DNA of 34,470 bases from Oscillospiraceae bacterium (GTDB taxonomy: Bacteria; Bacillota; Clostridia; Oscillospirales; Ruminococcaceae): NCBI GenBank assembly GCA_017460835.1, contig JAFUAD010000082.1:1-34470 (forward strand), in the 5' to 3' direction. Below the pieces are notes generated by a model that did not search any database, was not told the origin of the DNA, and saw only the letters and a list, made by a program, of their open reading frames with translations. Numbering within the stretch: position 1 is the first letter of the stretch; each line of letters starts with the position of its first letter. Position numbers and translations under genes: made by a program. This document shows positions 7,306 to 15,444 of this stretch, piece by piece.

Positions 7306-8259
7306 ATGAATTTGTATGATTTCGGGTTCCGCAGGGGCGTGAATCTCGGCGGCTGGATGTCGCAGTGCGATTATTCTGAGGAGCGGCTCAATACCTTTAT
7401 CACCGAGCCGGATTTTGCTCAGATCGCCGCATGGGGCTTTGACCATGTGCGCCTGCCGGTGGATTTCAACATCTTCCAGAAAACGGACGGCACGCTGATT
7501 GAGTCCGGCTTTGCGCGGCTGGACCGCGCCGCAGCGCTGGCCGAGCAGTATCATCTGAAGCTCGTGCTCGATCTGCACAAGACCGTCGGGTTTTCGTTCG
7601 ATGACGGTGAGCAGGAGAACGGCTTTTTCGGGAATGCTGCGTATCAGGAGCTGTTTTATCAGCTCTGGGAGGCGTTTGCCGCCCGTTACGGAAACCGCCC
7701 GCAGCAGATCGCCTTTGAGCTGCTGAATGAGGTCACGGATCCATCCTATCTTGATGCATGGAACCGGATTGCCCGTGAATGTATCCGCAGAATCCGCGTA
7801 CTTGCGCCCGAAACGCTGATACTGGTCGGCAGCTATCACAATAACAGTGCAGAAGCCGTGCCGGAGCTGGATGCGCCCTATGACAGGAAGGTCATCTACA
7901 ATTTTCACTGCTATGAGCCGCTGCGCTTTACCCATCAGGGCGCGCACTGGGTTCCGATTTATCCCGATGACGAGCGGATTCCCTTTGAGGAGAGCGGCAC
8001 GGATGAGGCGTATTTTGAGGCATTGTTCGCCGCGGCGATCGAAAAGGCGGAGCGGGAGCATACCTCGCTCTACTGCGGCGAATACGGCGTGATCGACATT
8101 GTCCCCGCAGAGGATGCGCTCAAGTGGTTCCGCACAATTCATGCGGTTCTGGAGCGGCACCGCATCCCGCGCTGCGTCTGGAGCTATAAGGAGATGAACT
8201 TCGGAATCGCCGACCCGCATTTCGATGCAGTCCGCGAGGAACTGCTGCAATACCTGTGA
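7306..8259 (+). CDS. Cytoplasmic GH5-family glycoside hydrolase
   Basis: 317 residues, a complete single (beta/alpha)8 domain with no signal peptide, dockerin or CBM. GH5 landmarks in order: RGVNLGGW at the start, VRLPVDF (~48-54), LDLHK (~88-92), acid/base Glu142 in FELLNEV, NFHCYEP (~199-205), nucleophile Glu259 in YCGEYGV and WSYKEMNFG near the end. It should hydrolyse beta-linked gluco- or manno-oligosaccharides inside the cell after uptake, while its two upstream neighbours act outside. It lies 33 bases behind the dockerin esterase with an AGGAG site before the ATG, so it is probably co-transcribed with it. The subfamily and exact substrate cannot be told from sequence alone. Confidence 0.88.
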   Translation: MNLYDFGFRRGVNLGGWMSQCDYSEERLNTFITEPDFAQIAAWGFDHVRLPVDFNIFQKTDGTLIESGFARLDRAAALAEQYHLKLVLDLHKTVGFSFDDGEQENGFFGNAAYQELFYQLWEAFAARYGNRPQQIAFELLNEVTDPSYLDAWNRIARECIRRIRVLAPETLILVGSYHNNSAEAVPELDAPYDRKVIYNFHCYEPLRFTHQGAHWVPIYPDDERIPFEESGTDEAYFEALFAAAIEKAEREHTSLYCGEYGVIDIVPAEDALKWFRTIHAVLERHRIPRCVWSYKEMNFGIADPHFDAVREELLQYL

Positions 8260-8285
8260 TCTAAAAATGTAATCTAAAATAGTAC

Positions 8286-8321
8286 AGCCCGGAGGCGGCA
8301 GGTTTTTGCCGCTCCCGGGCT
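8286..8321. terminator. Terminator between convergent GH5 and nspC genes
   Basis: A 15-base imperfect stem (AGCCCGGAGGCGGCA with TGCCGCTCCCGGGCT, two mismatches) around GGTTTT. It sits in the 72-base gap between the two stops and probably serves both directions; a TACTATTTT run follows it on the minus strand. Confidence 0.7.
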
Positions 8322-8331
8322 GATTTGCTGG

Positions 8332-9453
8332 TTAAAAATGATTTTTATAGTCGGAGAAGGTGAAGCTGCGCAGGATCTTGCAGTTTCCGTCGGCCTCGCG
8401 CACAGCCACTGCCGGCATCGGCACGCCGGTATACATTTTTGCCTTTGTCAGCGTATTGATCGCCATATCGCGGAACACCAGCCGCTCGCCGATTTGCAGC
8501 GGATGGTCGAAGGAATAATCCCCGAAAATATCCTCCGGCAGACAGCTTCTGCCGCCGAGCCGGTAGCGGTAGGGCAGGACATTCGGCTTGTCGGCGCCGA
8601 TCAGCGGCGGGCGGTAGCGCAGCTCTGTGATATCGGGCGCATGGCAGACTGCCGAGGCATCGAGAATCGCGATCGGCATGCCGTTGTCGATCAGATCGAC
8701 GACCGTGGTGATGAAATAGCCCGCCTCCCAGACAATCGCCTCGCCCGGCTCATAGTAAACGGTCAGGTTGTATTCCTGCTGCAATTGCTCCGTGATGGCT
8801 TCGAGCTTATCAATCTGATAGCCCTCTCGCGTGATGTGATGTCCGCCGCCGAGATTGAGCCAGCGCATATTCGGCAGCCATTTCCCGAATTTTTCGACGA
8901 CCTCATGCACCAGCCGTTCGAGCGCATCGGAATTCTGCTCATAGAGCGCGTGTACATGCAGCCCGCGGATCAGCGGAAGGCAGTCCTCCGGGAAATTCGC
9001 GGCGGTCGTCCCGAGGCGGGAAAACGGCGCACAGGGGTCAAATTCATCGAGCTGCTGAGAGAGATATTCCGGATTGATGCGCAGCCCGACTGAGCAGCCG
9101 TGTGCCGCGGCCTTTGCGCTGTATTGCCGGAACTGCTGCGGGGAATTGAACGTGATATGGTCACAGATCGGCAGCAGCGTGTCGATCTCCTCCGGCAGAT
9201 ACGCGGTCTGGCAGACATGGTTTTCGCCGTGGAAGTAGAGGTGCGCCAGCTCCGCCTCATACGCCGAGCAGGAGGCTGCGCCGTCAAGATAGCGGGAAAT
9301 GACCGTATAGAACGGGAAGGATGAGAATGCTTTTTGTGCAAAGAGGATTTTGCAGCCTGTTTTTTTGCGTATTGCTTCGAGTATGGTGAGATTTGCCTTC
9401 AGCTTTGCCTGATCCATCAGGTAACACGGGCTGGGCAGGGCGGATTCCTGCAT
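8332..9453 (-). CDS. nspC: Carboxynorspermidine/carboxyspermidine decarboxylase NspC
   Basis: 373 residues. The start is placed at 9453, where GGGAG lies upstream and the family N-terminus (LPSPCYLMD) begins; the longer frame adds an untypical head. This is a fold-type III PLP decarboxylase: PLP lysine Lys41 in FAQKAF, the phosphate-binding LNLGGGHH, the YYEPGEA segment and AILDASAVCHAPDI near the active-site cysteine. It decarboxylates carboxyspermidine (or carboxynorspermidine) to the polyamine in the alternative spermidine pathway common in gut bacteria. Its usual partner, carboxyspermidine dehydrogenase, is not in this window. It is transcribed alone from a promoter that shares a 16-bp sequence with the divergent amidase promoter. 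Confidence 0.92.
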   Translation of the reverse strand: MQESALPSPCYLMDQAKLKANLTILEAIRKKTGCKILFAQKAFSSFPFYTVISRYLDGAASCSAYEAELAHLYFHGENHVCQTAYLPEEIDTLLPICDHITFNSPQQFRQYSAKAAAHGCSVGLRINPEYLSQQLDEFDPCAPFSRLGTTAANFPEDCLPLIRGLHVHALYEQNSDALERLVHEVVEKFGKWLPNMRWLNLGGGHHITREGYQIDKLEAITEQLQQEYNLTVYYEPGEAIVWEAGYFITTVVDLIDNGMPIAILDASAVCHAPDITELRYRPPLIGADKPNVLPYRYRLGGRSCLPEDIFGDYSFDHPLQIGERLVFRDMAINTLTKAKMYTGVPMPAVAVREADGNCKILRSFTFSDYKNHF

Positions 9454-9491
9454 GATGACACTCCCTTCCTGCAAGATGTGCTGATAAAATA

Positions 9492-9520
9492 AGTATAGCA
9501 TATTATGCCGAAAAACGCAA
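9492..9520 (-). promoter_or_regulatory. Sigma-A promoter of nspC
   Basis: Minus strand TTGCGT (9520-9515), 17-base spacer, TATACT (9497-9492), about 39 bases from the start codon. Confidence 0.75.
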
Positions 9521-9621
9521 TGGGAGCGGAAAATTTTGTTGCGGATGGGTGAAATCTTCCCAATCCTGCATCTTATCTGGCATGACACTGATTTTTTCGC
9601 CTTCGCCCATTGCGTTTTTCG
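9509..9621. repeat. 16-bp perfect inverted repeat spanning both divergent -35 boxes
   Basis: CCCATTGCGTTTTTCG occurs on the plus strand at 9606-9621 and on the minus strand at 9524-9509. Each copy covers the TTGCGT -35 element of one of the two divergent promoters. The arms are 81 bases apart. Seen directly in the sequence; a shared operator is the inferred role. Confidence 0.65.
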
Positions 9622-9638
9622 CGATTATGTGTTATAAT
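9610..9638 (+). promoter_or_regulatory. Sigma-A promoter of the amidase-FkbH operon
   Basis: TTGCGT (9610-9615), 17-base spacer, TATAAT (9633-9638). The leader of about 65 bases leads to AGGAGA before the ATG at 9710. Confidence 0.8.
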
Positions 9639-9709
9639 GTATACGGAAGAGTTCGGGCTTGCGTAAAAAACGAACCGAAAATCACAGGAATCATACAGGA
9701 GAGACAAAA

Positions 9710-10561
9710 ATGGCAAAACGAAGAAGAATACGCTGGGACCGCATTCTGATGGTGTTCGGCCCCCTGCTTCTGATCCTGATTCTGCTCTTTTCCAGATGCG
9801 GCAGCTCAGATGACAGGAAGAAGCCCGCGAAGGAGCCGAAGGCAGAGCAGAGCAGCACCATCGCCGAGGAATCCGGCGCGGTGCCGGATGTGACAGTGCC
9901 CGTACCGGATCAGACCGAGCCGGCAATGCCTGTCGATGTGCAGACGCAGGAGCTTGTGGTCGTGATCGACCCCGGACACGGCGGAAATGACGGCGGCGCA
10001 CTGAATGACGCGAATAACCCGACGCGGTTTGAGAAGGACGACAATCTGAATCTGGCGCTTGCGGTCGAGCAGGCATTCAAGAAATACCCGTATATCCGTA
10101 CGATCATGACCAGAACGGACGATTCCTTCGTAGAGCTCAACGAGCGGTGCCGGATCGCAAATGAAGCAAACGCTGATTTCTTCATCTCGCTGCACCGGAA
10201 TTCTGCGGTCTCGGGAGACGGCGTGGAAATCTGGATCAACAACGATTCCGGCGGCGACAATACAATGGACAAGATGCTGGCACAGTACATCATGGAGCTG
10301 CTGGACGAGGTCGGAGTCTCCAACAACCGCGGTATCAAATCCGGCTTCCGGAATTCCGATGCGAACCGCGAAAGCAATAATTACTATGTAAACCGGTATA
10401 CGCAGATGCCGAGCTGCCTGATCGAGATGGGCTTTATGACCTCCGATGTGGACAATCAGAATTTCGACGCACATCTTCAGGAGTATGCGGATGCCATTGC
10501 CGCGGCGGTAAATGAGCTGGTGACAGACAGAAGACTGCTCTCGACCGATATTCAGCCCTGA
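9710..10561 (+). CDS. Membrane-anchored N-acetylmuramoyl-L-alanine amidase (Amidase_3)
   Basis: 283 residues. The ATG at 9710 has AGGAGA just upstream; an in-frame TTG at 9659 has no such site. Residues 1-9 are basic, 12-28 form one membrane anchor, and 30-80 are a charged/Pro-rich linker. The catalytic domain begins at VVVIDPGHGG. The zinc ligands are visible: His90 (DPGHGG), Glu108 (RFEKD) and His162 (SLHRNS), with the catalytic Glu239 in CLIEMGF. The enzyme cuts the amide bond between muramic acid and the stem peptide, outside the membrane, in growth, division or spore development. CwlD-type amidases have a similar size and build, so a sporulation role is possible but unproven. It ends 29 bases before the FkbH-like gene. 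Confidence 0.88.
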   Translation: MAKRRRIRWDRILMVFGPLLLILILLFSRCGSSDDRKKPAKEPKAEQSSTIAEESGAVPDVTVPVPDQTEPAMPVDVQTQELVVVIDPGHGGNDGGALNDANNPTRFEKDDNLNLALAVEQAFKKYPYIRTIMTRTDDSFVELNERCRIANEANADFFISLHRNSAVSGDGVEIWINNDSGGDNTMDKMLAQYIMELLDEVGVSNNRGIKSGFRNSDANRESNNYYVNRYTQMPSCLIEMGFMTSDVDNQNFDAHLQEYADAIAAAVNELVTDRRLLSTDIQP

Positions 10562-10590
10562 TGCAGACAGAGAAGAAAGGAGACAGTTTG

Positions 10591-12318
10591 ATGGAACAAA
10601 TCAGCTATACTGCGCTGAGAAAGCTGGCAAAGCAGTGTAATCAGCCGGTGAAGCGGCTGGCAATCGTTGGGGACTGCGCCACACAGCAGCTCGCCGCTGC
10701 GATCGCGGGCGAGTCGGTCCGGCGGGATTATCAGCTTGCCGTGCTCGATACGGACTATGACCAGATGGAGGCGCATCTTCTCGATCCGAATTCGGAGCTG
10801 TATGCCTTTGCACCGGACTTTATTCTGATGTTCGCATCGGCCGAAAAGGTCAGGCAGCGCTTTCAGGATACGGTTCCGGCGGAGCGCGCTTCCTTTGCCG
10901 AGAAGGAAATGCAGCGGTTCTGCGGGCTCTGGCAGGCAGCGGCAGCGAACTGCCGCGCAAAGATTCTGATGTTTGATTTCCCGGAGAAATCCGATGCGGT
11001 ATTCGGCAGCTTCGCGCTGCGGACGCCCGCCTCCTTCGGCTATCAGCTCCGGAAGCTGAATCTGCTGCTGGGGGAGTGCATTGCCGATTCCTTCCCGCAG
11101 GTCTACCCGATCGCGCTCAGTGCGATTCAGGCAGAGCGCGGGCGGGCGCAGTTTTTTGAGGACCGCACATGGTATCTTGCAAAGCTCGCGGTGATTCCGG
11201 ATGCCCTGCCGGACGTAGCGGGGCGCGTTCTGGATACGGTTCTGGCGCTCGCGGGCAGGGTGAAAAAATGTGTTGTGGCCGATCTGGACAACACCCTCTG
11301 GGGCGGTGTGATCGGCGATGACGGCATTGACGGAATCCAGCTCGGCGAGCTCGGAGACGGCCCTGCGTTCATCGCGCTGCAAAAATGGCTGCTGGAGCTG
11401 AAACGGCGCGGCATTCTGCTTGCAGTATGCAGCAAGAACAATGACGATACCGCAAGAGAGCCCTTTGAAAAGCACCCGGAGACGGTTCTGCGGCTGGAGG
11501 ATTTCGCCGCATTTGTCGCAAACTGGGAGAATAAAGCGGACAACATCCGCAAAATTCAGCAAACGCTGAATATCGGCATGGACAGCTTTGTGTTCCTCGA
11601 CGACAACCCGTTCGAGCGGAATCTCGTGCGGGAGATGCTGCCGGAGGTCACGGTTCCGGAGCTGCCGGAGGACCCGGCGCTCGTGCCGGCTTATCTTGAG
11701 GGGCTGCATCTCTTTGAGGCGGTCAGCTATTCCGAGGAGGACGCCGCCCGCACCGCACAGTATCAGGCGGAGGCAAGCCGTGCAGCGGCACAGGCGAGCT
11801 TCACAAGCTACGAGGATTACCTTGTTTCGCTGGACATGCAGGGCGAGATTCTGCCCTTTGACAGCTTCCATTATCCGCGGATTGCGCAGCTCACGCAGCG
11901 CTCCAACCAGTTCAATCTGCGCACCGTCCGGTATTCCGAGGCGGATATCGCGGCGATCGCGAATGACCCGGAGTATTTTACGCGCTATATGACGCTTTCC
12001 GATAAATTCGGCGAGCACGGGCTCATCAGCGTGGTCATCTGCAAAAAGCAGAGCGAAGACACGCTGTTCATCGACACATGGCTGATGAGCTGCCGGGTTC
12101 TGCGGCGGGGCGTCGAGGGCTGCCTGTTCGATGCGATCGTGCAGATGACACTGGACAGCGGCTTCCGCTATCTGACCGCGGAGTACCTCCCGACCGCGAA
12201 AAACAAGATGGTAGCCCATTTTTACGACGAGATCGGCATGCAGCCGACCGGCGACGGCACCTACCGTCTGGACTGCGAACACCATGCCCGGCACAGCCAT
12301 TGTATCAAAATTCGCTGA
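10591..12318 (+). CDS. FkbH-like HAD-superfamily (subfamily IIIC) protein
   Basis: 575 residues. ATG 10591 follows AAAGGAG; an in-frame ATG at 10561, overlapping the amidase stop, lacks a site. Three parts: an N-terminal SGNH-like domain (about 20-200, IVGDCATQQLAAAI), a HAD domain with VVADLDNTLWGGVIGDDG (nucleophile Asp231, Asp233) and VFLDDNPFERNLVREMLPEV, and a C-terminal GNAT-like part containing LTQRSNQFNLRTVRYSEADI. FkbH proteins make glyceryl-S-carrier-protein from 1,3-bisphosphoglycerate for polyketide or other extender units; standalone relatives occur in glycan and capsule loci. No acyl carrier protein, synthase or glycosyltransferase is near, so the acceptor here is unknown. Confidence 0.85.
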   Translation: MEQISYTALRKLAKQCNQPVKRLAIVGDCATQQLAAAIAGESVRRDYQLAVLDTDYDQMEAHLLDPNSELYAFAPDFILMFASAEKVRQRFQDTVPAERASFAEKEMQRFCGLWQAAAANCRAKILMFDFPEKSDAVFGSFALRTPASFGYQLRKLNLLLGECIADSFPQVYPIALSAIQAERGRAQFFEDRTWYLAKLAVIPDALPDVAGRVLDTVLALAGRVKKCVVADLDNTLWGGVIGDDGIDGIQLGELGDGPAFIALQKWLLELKRRGILLAVCSKNNDDTAREPFEKHPETVLRLEDFAAFVANWENKADNIRKIQQTLNIGMDSFVFLDDNPFERNLVREMLPEVTVPELPEDPALVPAYLEGLHLFEAVSYSEEDAARTAQYQAEASRAAAQASFTSYEDYLVSLDMQGEILPFDSFHYPRIAQLTQRSNQFNLRTVRYSEADIAAIANDPEYFTRYMTLSDKFGEHGLISVVICKKQSEDTLFIDTWLMSCRVLRRGVEGCLFDAIVQMTLDSGFRYLTAEYLPTAKNKMVAHFYDEIGMQPTGDGTYRLDCEHHARHSHCIKIR

Positions 12319-12354
12319 ATCTGGACATATTTTCTGAAAATTTCAAAAAATAGC

Positions 12355-12383
12355 TTGAAATCTTTTTGAAACTGTGGTATAAT
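12355..12383 (+). promoter_or_regulatory. Sigma-A promoter of the small acidic protein gene
   Basis: TTGAAA (12355-12360), 17-base spacer, TATAAT (12378-12383). The 85-base leader holds a 9-bp hairpin (GATCGCTGC at 12395-12403 with GCAGCGGTC at 12414-12422) followed by a weaker one (12423-12438). Confidence 0.8.
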
Positions 12384-12473
12384 ACAATTATGAAGATCGC
12401 TGCAGCCGCATGGGCAGCGGTCACCGGCACAAGTCGGTTCTGATGAAGCGCCTTGCGGAGAAAGAGGAATACT

Positions 12474-12797
12474 ATGAAGAAATTAACCGTATTTGCACTG
12501 ATGGCTGCCGCTGCTGCCGGCGCTGCTGCTTATGTTCTGGCGAAAAAGCGTCAGGATGAGGCTTGCCGCTATGACGCAGATGAGTTCGATGATGACGACT
12601 GCTTCTGCGAGGACTGCGGTGTTTGCAGTGACGAGGCTGAGGAAGGCGCTGAGAAGGCAGCCGAGGCTGTTGAGGAAGCTGCCGAGGATGCCGCTGAGAA
12701 GGTTGCGGACGCTGCTGAGGATATCGCAGATGCAGCCGAGGATGCTGCTGAGGATTTCGCTGACGCAGTGAAGGATGCTGTCGAGGACGACGAGTAA
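12474..12797 (+). CDS. Small acidic Ala/Glu/Asp-rich protein with N-terminal membrane anchor
   Basis: 107 residues, started at ATG 12474 behind AGAGGA. Residues 3-24 (KLTVFALMAAAAAGAAAYVL) are a membrane helix followed by KKRQ, suggesting the tail faces the cytoplasm. An acidic Cys cluster comes next (DDDDCFCEDCGVC, about 41-53), then about 50 residues of near-repeats of AAEDAAE/ADAAED that should form a long amphipathic helix. Layout and size recall YtxH-like stress proteins, but no signature settles this, and four closely spaced cysteines could bind metal. It has its own strong promoter and terminator, so it is probably well expressed. Function unknown. Confidence 0.75.
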   Translation: MKKLTVFALMAAAAAGAAAYVLAKKRQDEACRYDADEFDDDDCFCEDCGVCSDEAEEGAEKAAEAVEEAAEDAAEKVADAAEDIADAAEDAAEDFADAVKDAVEDDE

Positions 12798-12817
12798 TCG
12801 GTTCATTTGATTTCGGA

Positions 12818-12850
12818 AACGGGATGGCGGGCATCTGTCATCCCGTTTTT
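12818..12850 (+). terminator. Intrinsic terminator after the acidic protein gene
   Basis: AACGGGATG (12818-12826) pairs with CATCCCGTT (12839-12847), followed by TTT. It ends 23 bases before the next start codon, leaving no room for a full promoter downstream, so the RNA-modification operon may depend on readthrough. Confidence 0.8.
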
Positions 12851-12873
12851 CATGTTGCTTGGAGAGGCGTAAT

Positions 12874-13716
12874 ATGCAAAGGATTTTGGGATATCTCAGG
12901 CGCGCAGTGCAGGAATTTGACCTGATTCAGGACGGCGACCGGATCGCCGTCGGCATTTCCGGCGGCAAGGACAGCCTCGTTCTGCTGACGGCGCTGCGCG
13001 AGTTTCAGCGGTTTCAGCTTGTGAATTATTCTCTGGTCGGAATCACGCTCGATCCGCAGTTCGGCGGCGAGCCGACCGATTATGCGCCGGTTGCGGCATA
13101 CTGCGAAAAAATCGGCGTGGAGTATCATATGATTCCGACCCACATCGGCGAGATCGTGTTCGATCATCGCGGGGAGAAGCATCCGTGCAGCCTGTGTGCA
13201 AAGATGCGGCGGGGCGCGCTGCATGACTACTCAAAGGAATTCGGGTGCAATAAGCTCGCGCTGGGGCATCACAACGACGACGCGATTGAGACATTTCTGA
13301 TGAATCTGTTTATTGAGGGCAGAATCGGCTGCTATGCGCCGAAATCCTATCTTTCCCGCAAGGACCTGACCCTGATCCGGCCTTTGAGCTTTGCGCCGGA
13401 GCGTGAGATCATTCACGCCGCTAAGCAGTGTGAGTTTCAGGTGGTCAAGTCAAAATGCCCGGTAGACGGGCATACAAGCAGGGAGAGCATGAAGCAGTTT
13501 ATCCGTGAGCAGGAGAAGGCGAGCAGCGGCTTCAAGGCGCGCGTATTCGGCGCGATGCGGCGCGGAAACGTGGACGGCTGGGGCGGAAAGACCTATTACC
13601 GCAATCTCTCGATGGACAATCCGGAGACCAACGGCAAGCCCGAGCGGTTTCATATGCTGGAGCGCGAGATCGCGCGGAGAATCAAGGAGGGACAGTATGC
13701 GGATCTTGGGGATTGA
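12874..13716 (+). CDS. TtcA/TilS-family PP-loop ATPase, probable tRNA thiolation enzyme
   Basis: 280 residues; ATG 12874 follows GGAGAGG. The PP-loop SGGKDS (29-34) binds ATP to adenylate a tRNA base. Cys105 and Cys108 (HPCSLCAKMR) and Cys195 (KSKCPV) fit the pattern of cysteines that hold an Fe-S cluster in TtcA-type thiolases, and LALGHHNDDAIETFLMNL is a family block. TtcA makes 2-thiocytidine at tRNA position 32, but Firmicute relatives of this size are poorly characterised, so the base is not certain. The last 20 bases overlap tsaD, which with the following genes points to an RNA-modification operon. Confidence 0.85.
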   Translation: MQRILGYLRRAVQEFDLIQDGDRIAVGISGGKDSLVLLTALREFQRFQLVNYSLVGITLDPQFGGEPTDYAPVAAYCEKIGVEYHMIPTHIGEIVFDHRGEKHPCSLCAKMRRGALHDYSKEFGCNKLALGHHNDDAIETFLMNLFIEGRIGCYAPKSYLSRKDLTLIRPLSFAPEREIIHAAKQCEFQVVKSKCPVDGHTSRESMKQFIREQEKASSGFKARVFGAMRRGNVDGWGGKTYYRNLSMDNPETNGKPERFHMLEREIARRIKEGQYADLGD

Positions 13717-14725
13717 GAGCTCTTGCGACGAAACCGCGGCGTCTGTTGTTGAAAACGGGCGCGTGATCCTCTCAAATGTCATCGCCTCGCAGGCAGAGGA
13801 GCACAAGCAGTACGGCGGTGTGGTGCCGGAGCTGGCCTCCCGCCGGCACTGTGAAAATATCCTCTGGGTCGTGCAGAAGGCGCTCTCTGACGCGAATATG
13901 ACGCTCCAAGAGGTCGATGCGATCGCCGTGACCTATGCGCCGGGGCTGATCGGTGCGCTGCTGGTCGGCGTGAGCTTTGCGAAGGGGCTTGCGATGATGA
14001 CCGGCAAGCCGCTGATTCCCGTCCATCACACAGAGGGGCACGCTGCGGCGAATTATCTGGTGCATCCGGAGCTGAAGCCGCCCTATCTCGGCATCATCGT
14101 CAGCGGCGGCCATACCCGCATTGCGGAGGTGCAGGATTACACCTGCTTCCGCACCGTCGGCAGGACCAGAGACGATGCGGCAGGGGAGTGCTTTGATAAA
14201 TGCGCGCGGGCGATGGGCTTTCCCTATCCCGGCGGCGTGCATGTCGATGAGGCGGCACAGCGCGGAAATGCTGCGGCATTCCGTATGCCGAAAACGAAAA
14301 TGGACGGAAATCCGTATGATTTCAGCTTTTCCGGATTAAAGACCTATGTGGTCAATTTCCTGCATAATGCAGAGCAGCGCGGCGAAACGGTCAATACGGA
14401 CGATATGGCGGCTGCCTTGCAGCAGGAGATCGCCCGGACGGTCACCGATAAGACGATCGCGGCGGCAAAGGAGCTCGGCTACCGGACGGTCGCGCTTTCG
14501 GGCGGTGTCTCGGCAAATTCCGGCGTCCGGAATGCGCTCTCTGCGGCCTGCGCGGAGAACGGCATCACCTTCTGCATGCCGCCGGTTGCGCTCTGCGGCG
14601 ACAATGCCGCGATGATCGCAGCGCAGGGGTACTATAACTATCTTGCGGGGATTACGGCGGACATGTCTCTGAATGCGGTCGCCTCAAAGGAGCTGCGCAG
14701 CGAAACCGCGCAGAATCCGGCATGA
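13697..14725 (+). CDS. tsaD: tRNA N6-threonylcarbamoyladenosine transferase TsaD
   Basis: 342 residues. The start is 13697, behind GGAGG and inside the end of the previous gene; the protein opens with the family N-terminus MRILGIESSCDET. Metal ligands are in HHTEGHAAAN, and further ASKHA-fold blocks are SGGHTRI, ARAMGFPYPGG, FSFSGLKTYV and ALSGGVSANSGVR. TsaD transfers the threonylcarbamoyl group made by TsaC onto A37 of ANN-decoding tRNAs, working with TsaB and TsaE, which are not in the window. The stop overlaps the next start (ATGA), so the downstream genes are translationally coupled. Confidence 0.97.
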   Translation: MRILGIESSCDETAASVVENGRVILSNVIASQAEEHKQYGGVVPELASRRHCENILWVVQKALSDANMTLQEVDAIAVTYAPGLIGALLVGVSFAKGLAMMTGKPLIPVHHTEGHAAANYLVHPELKPPYLGIIVSGGHTRIAEVQDYTCFRTVGRTRDDAAGECFDKCARAMGFPYPGGVHVDEAAQRGNAAAFRMPKTKMDGNPYDFSFSGLKTYVVNFLHNAEQRGETVNTDDMAAALQQEIARTVTDKTIAAAKELGYRTVALSGGVSANSGVRNALSAACAENGITFCMPPVALCGDNAAMIAAQGYYNYLAGITADMSLNAVASKELRSETAQNPA

Positions 14726-15444
14726 GGACACTGGAGGAGCTGAAATCCGGACTGTATGTGTGCCGGAGCGAAACGCACAGCTTCGGGACGGACGCCTTTC
14801 TGCTGACGGGCTTTTGCCGTTATCGCGCAAGGGATACCGTCTGCGACCTCGGCACCGGCTGCGGGATTATCCCGCTGCTCATGCAGCGCCATCAGCCGCC
14901 GAAGCAGATTTTTGCGGTGGATATTCAGCCGGAGGCGATCGAGCAGCTTCAGGAGGGGATTGCTGCATGTCAGGTGCCGCCCGCGATCACGCCGGTCTGC
15001 GCCGATCTGCGTGAACTGTGGGACGGCGCACCGCGCGGCACGCTCGATCTTGTGACCTGCAATCCGCCCTATAAGGCACAGGATGCCGGGATTCTTTCGG
15101 CAGATCCGGCAAAGCAGATCGCGCGGCATGAGATCGCGTGCAGCCTTTCCGATGTCTGCGCGGCGGCAGCGCGTCTGCTGCGGTATCACGGGCGGTTCTG
15201 TGTCTGCTGCCGGCCGGAGCGCCTGACCGAATTCATGTGCGCGATGCGCGAAAACGGCATTGAGCCCAAGCGCCTGCGGTTTGTCTGCAAAACGCCGGAG
15301 GATGCACCGTGGCTGTTCCTTATGGAGGGCATGAAGGGCGCAAATCCCTTCCTGCGGATCGAACCGGCGCTGTTTATGCGCTCCGGCGCTGGCATGACCG
15401 ATGAGGCGGCGCAAATCTGTCATTTTGGAGAGCAATACTTATGA
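14722..15444 (+). CDS. tRNA1(Val) A37 N6-methyltransferase-like protein (TrmN6/YfiC family)
   Basis: 240 residues, full length for the family. The N-terminus has the typical HSFGTDAFLLTGF, SAM-binding motif I is CDLGTGCGIIPLL, the acidic end of strand 2 is AVDIQPEAI, and the catalytic N6-adenine motif NPPY is at 114-117. It methylates an exocyclic amine, most likely in tRNA. It overlaps tsaD by four bases (ATGA) and rsmI in the same way. In many Firmicutes this gene sits directly before rsmI, which supports the call; the exact RNA target in Gram-positives is less certain. Confidence 0.88.
   Translation: MRTLEELKSGLYVCRSETHSFGTDAFLLTGFCRYRARDTVCDLGTGCGIIPLLMQRHQPPKQIFAVDIQPEAIEQLQEGIAACQVPPAITPVCADLRELWDGAPRGTLDLVTCNPPYKAQDAGILSADPAKQIARHEIACSLSDVCAAAARLLRYHGRFCVCCRPERLTEFMCAMRENGIEPKRLRFVCKTPEDAPWLFLMEGMKGANPFLRIEPALFMRSGAGMTDEAAQICHFGEQYL

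Noticed and set aside
10552-12300. 582-codon minus-strand open frame
   Set aside because: It lies exactly opposite the FkbH-like gene, is Arg/His-rich and matches no family; an antisense shadow of a GC-rich gene.
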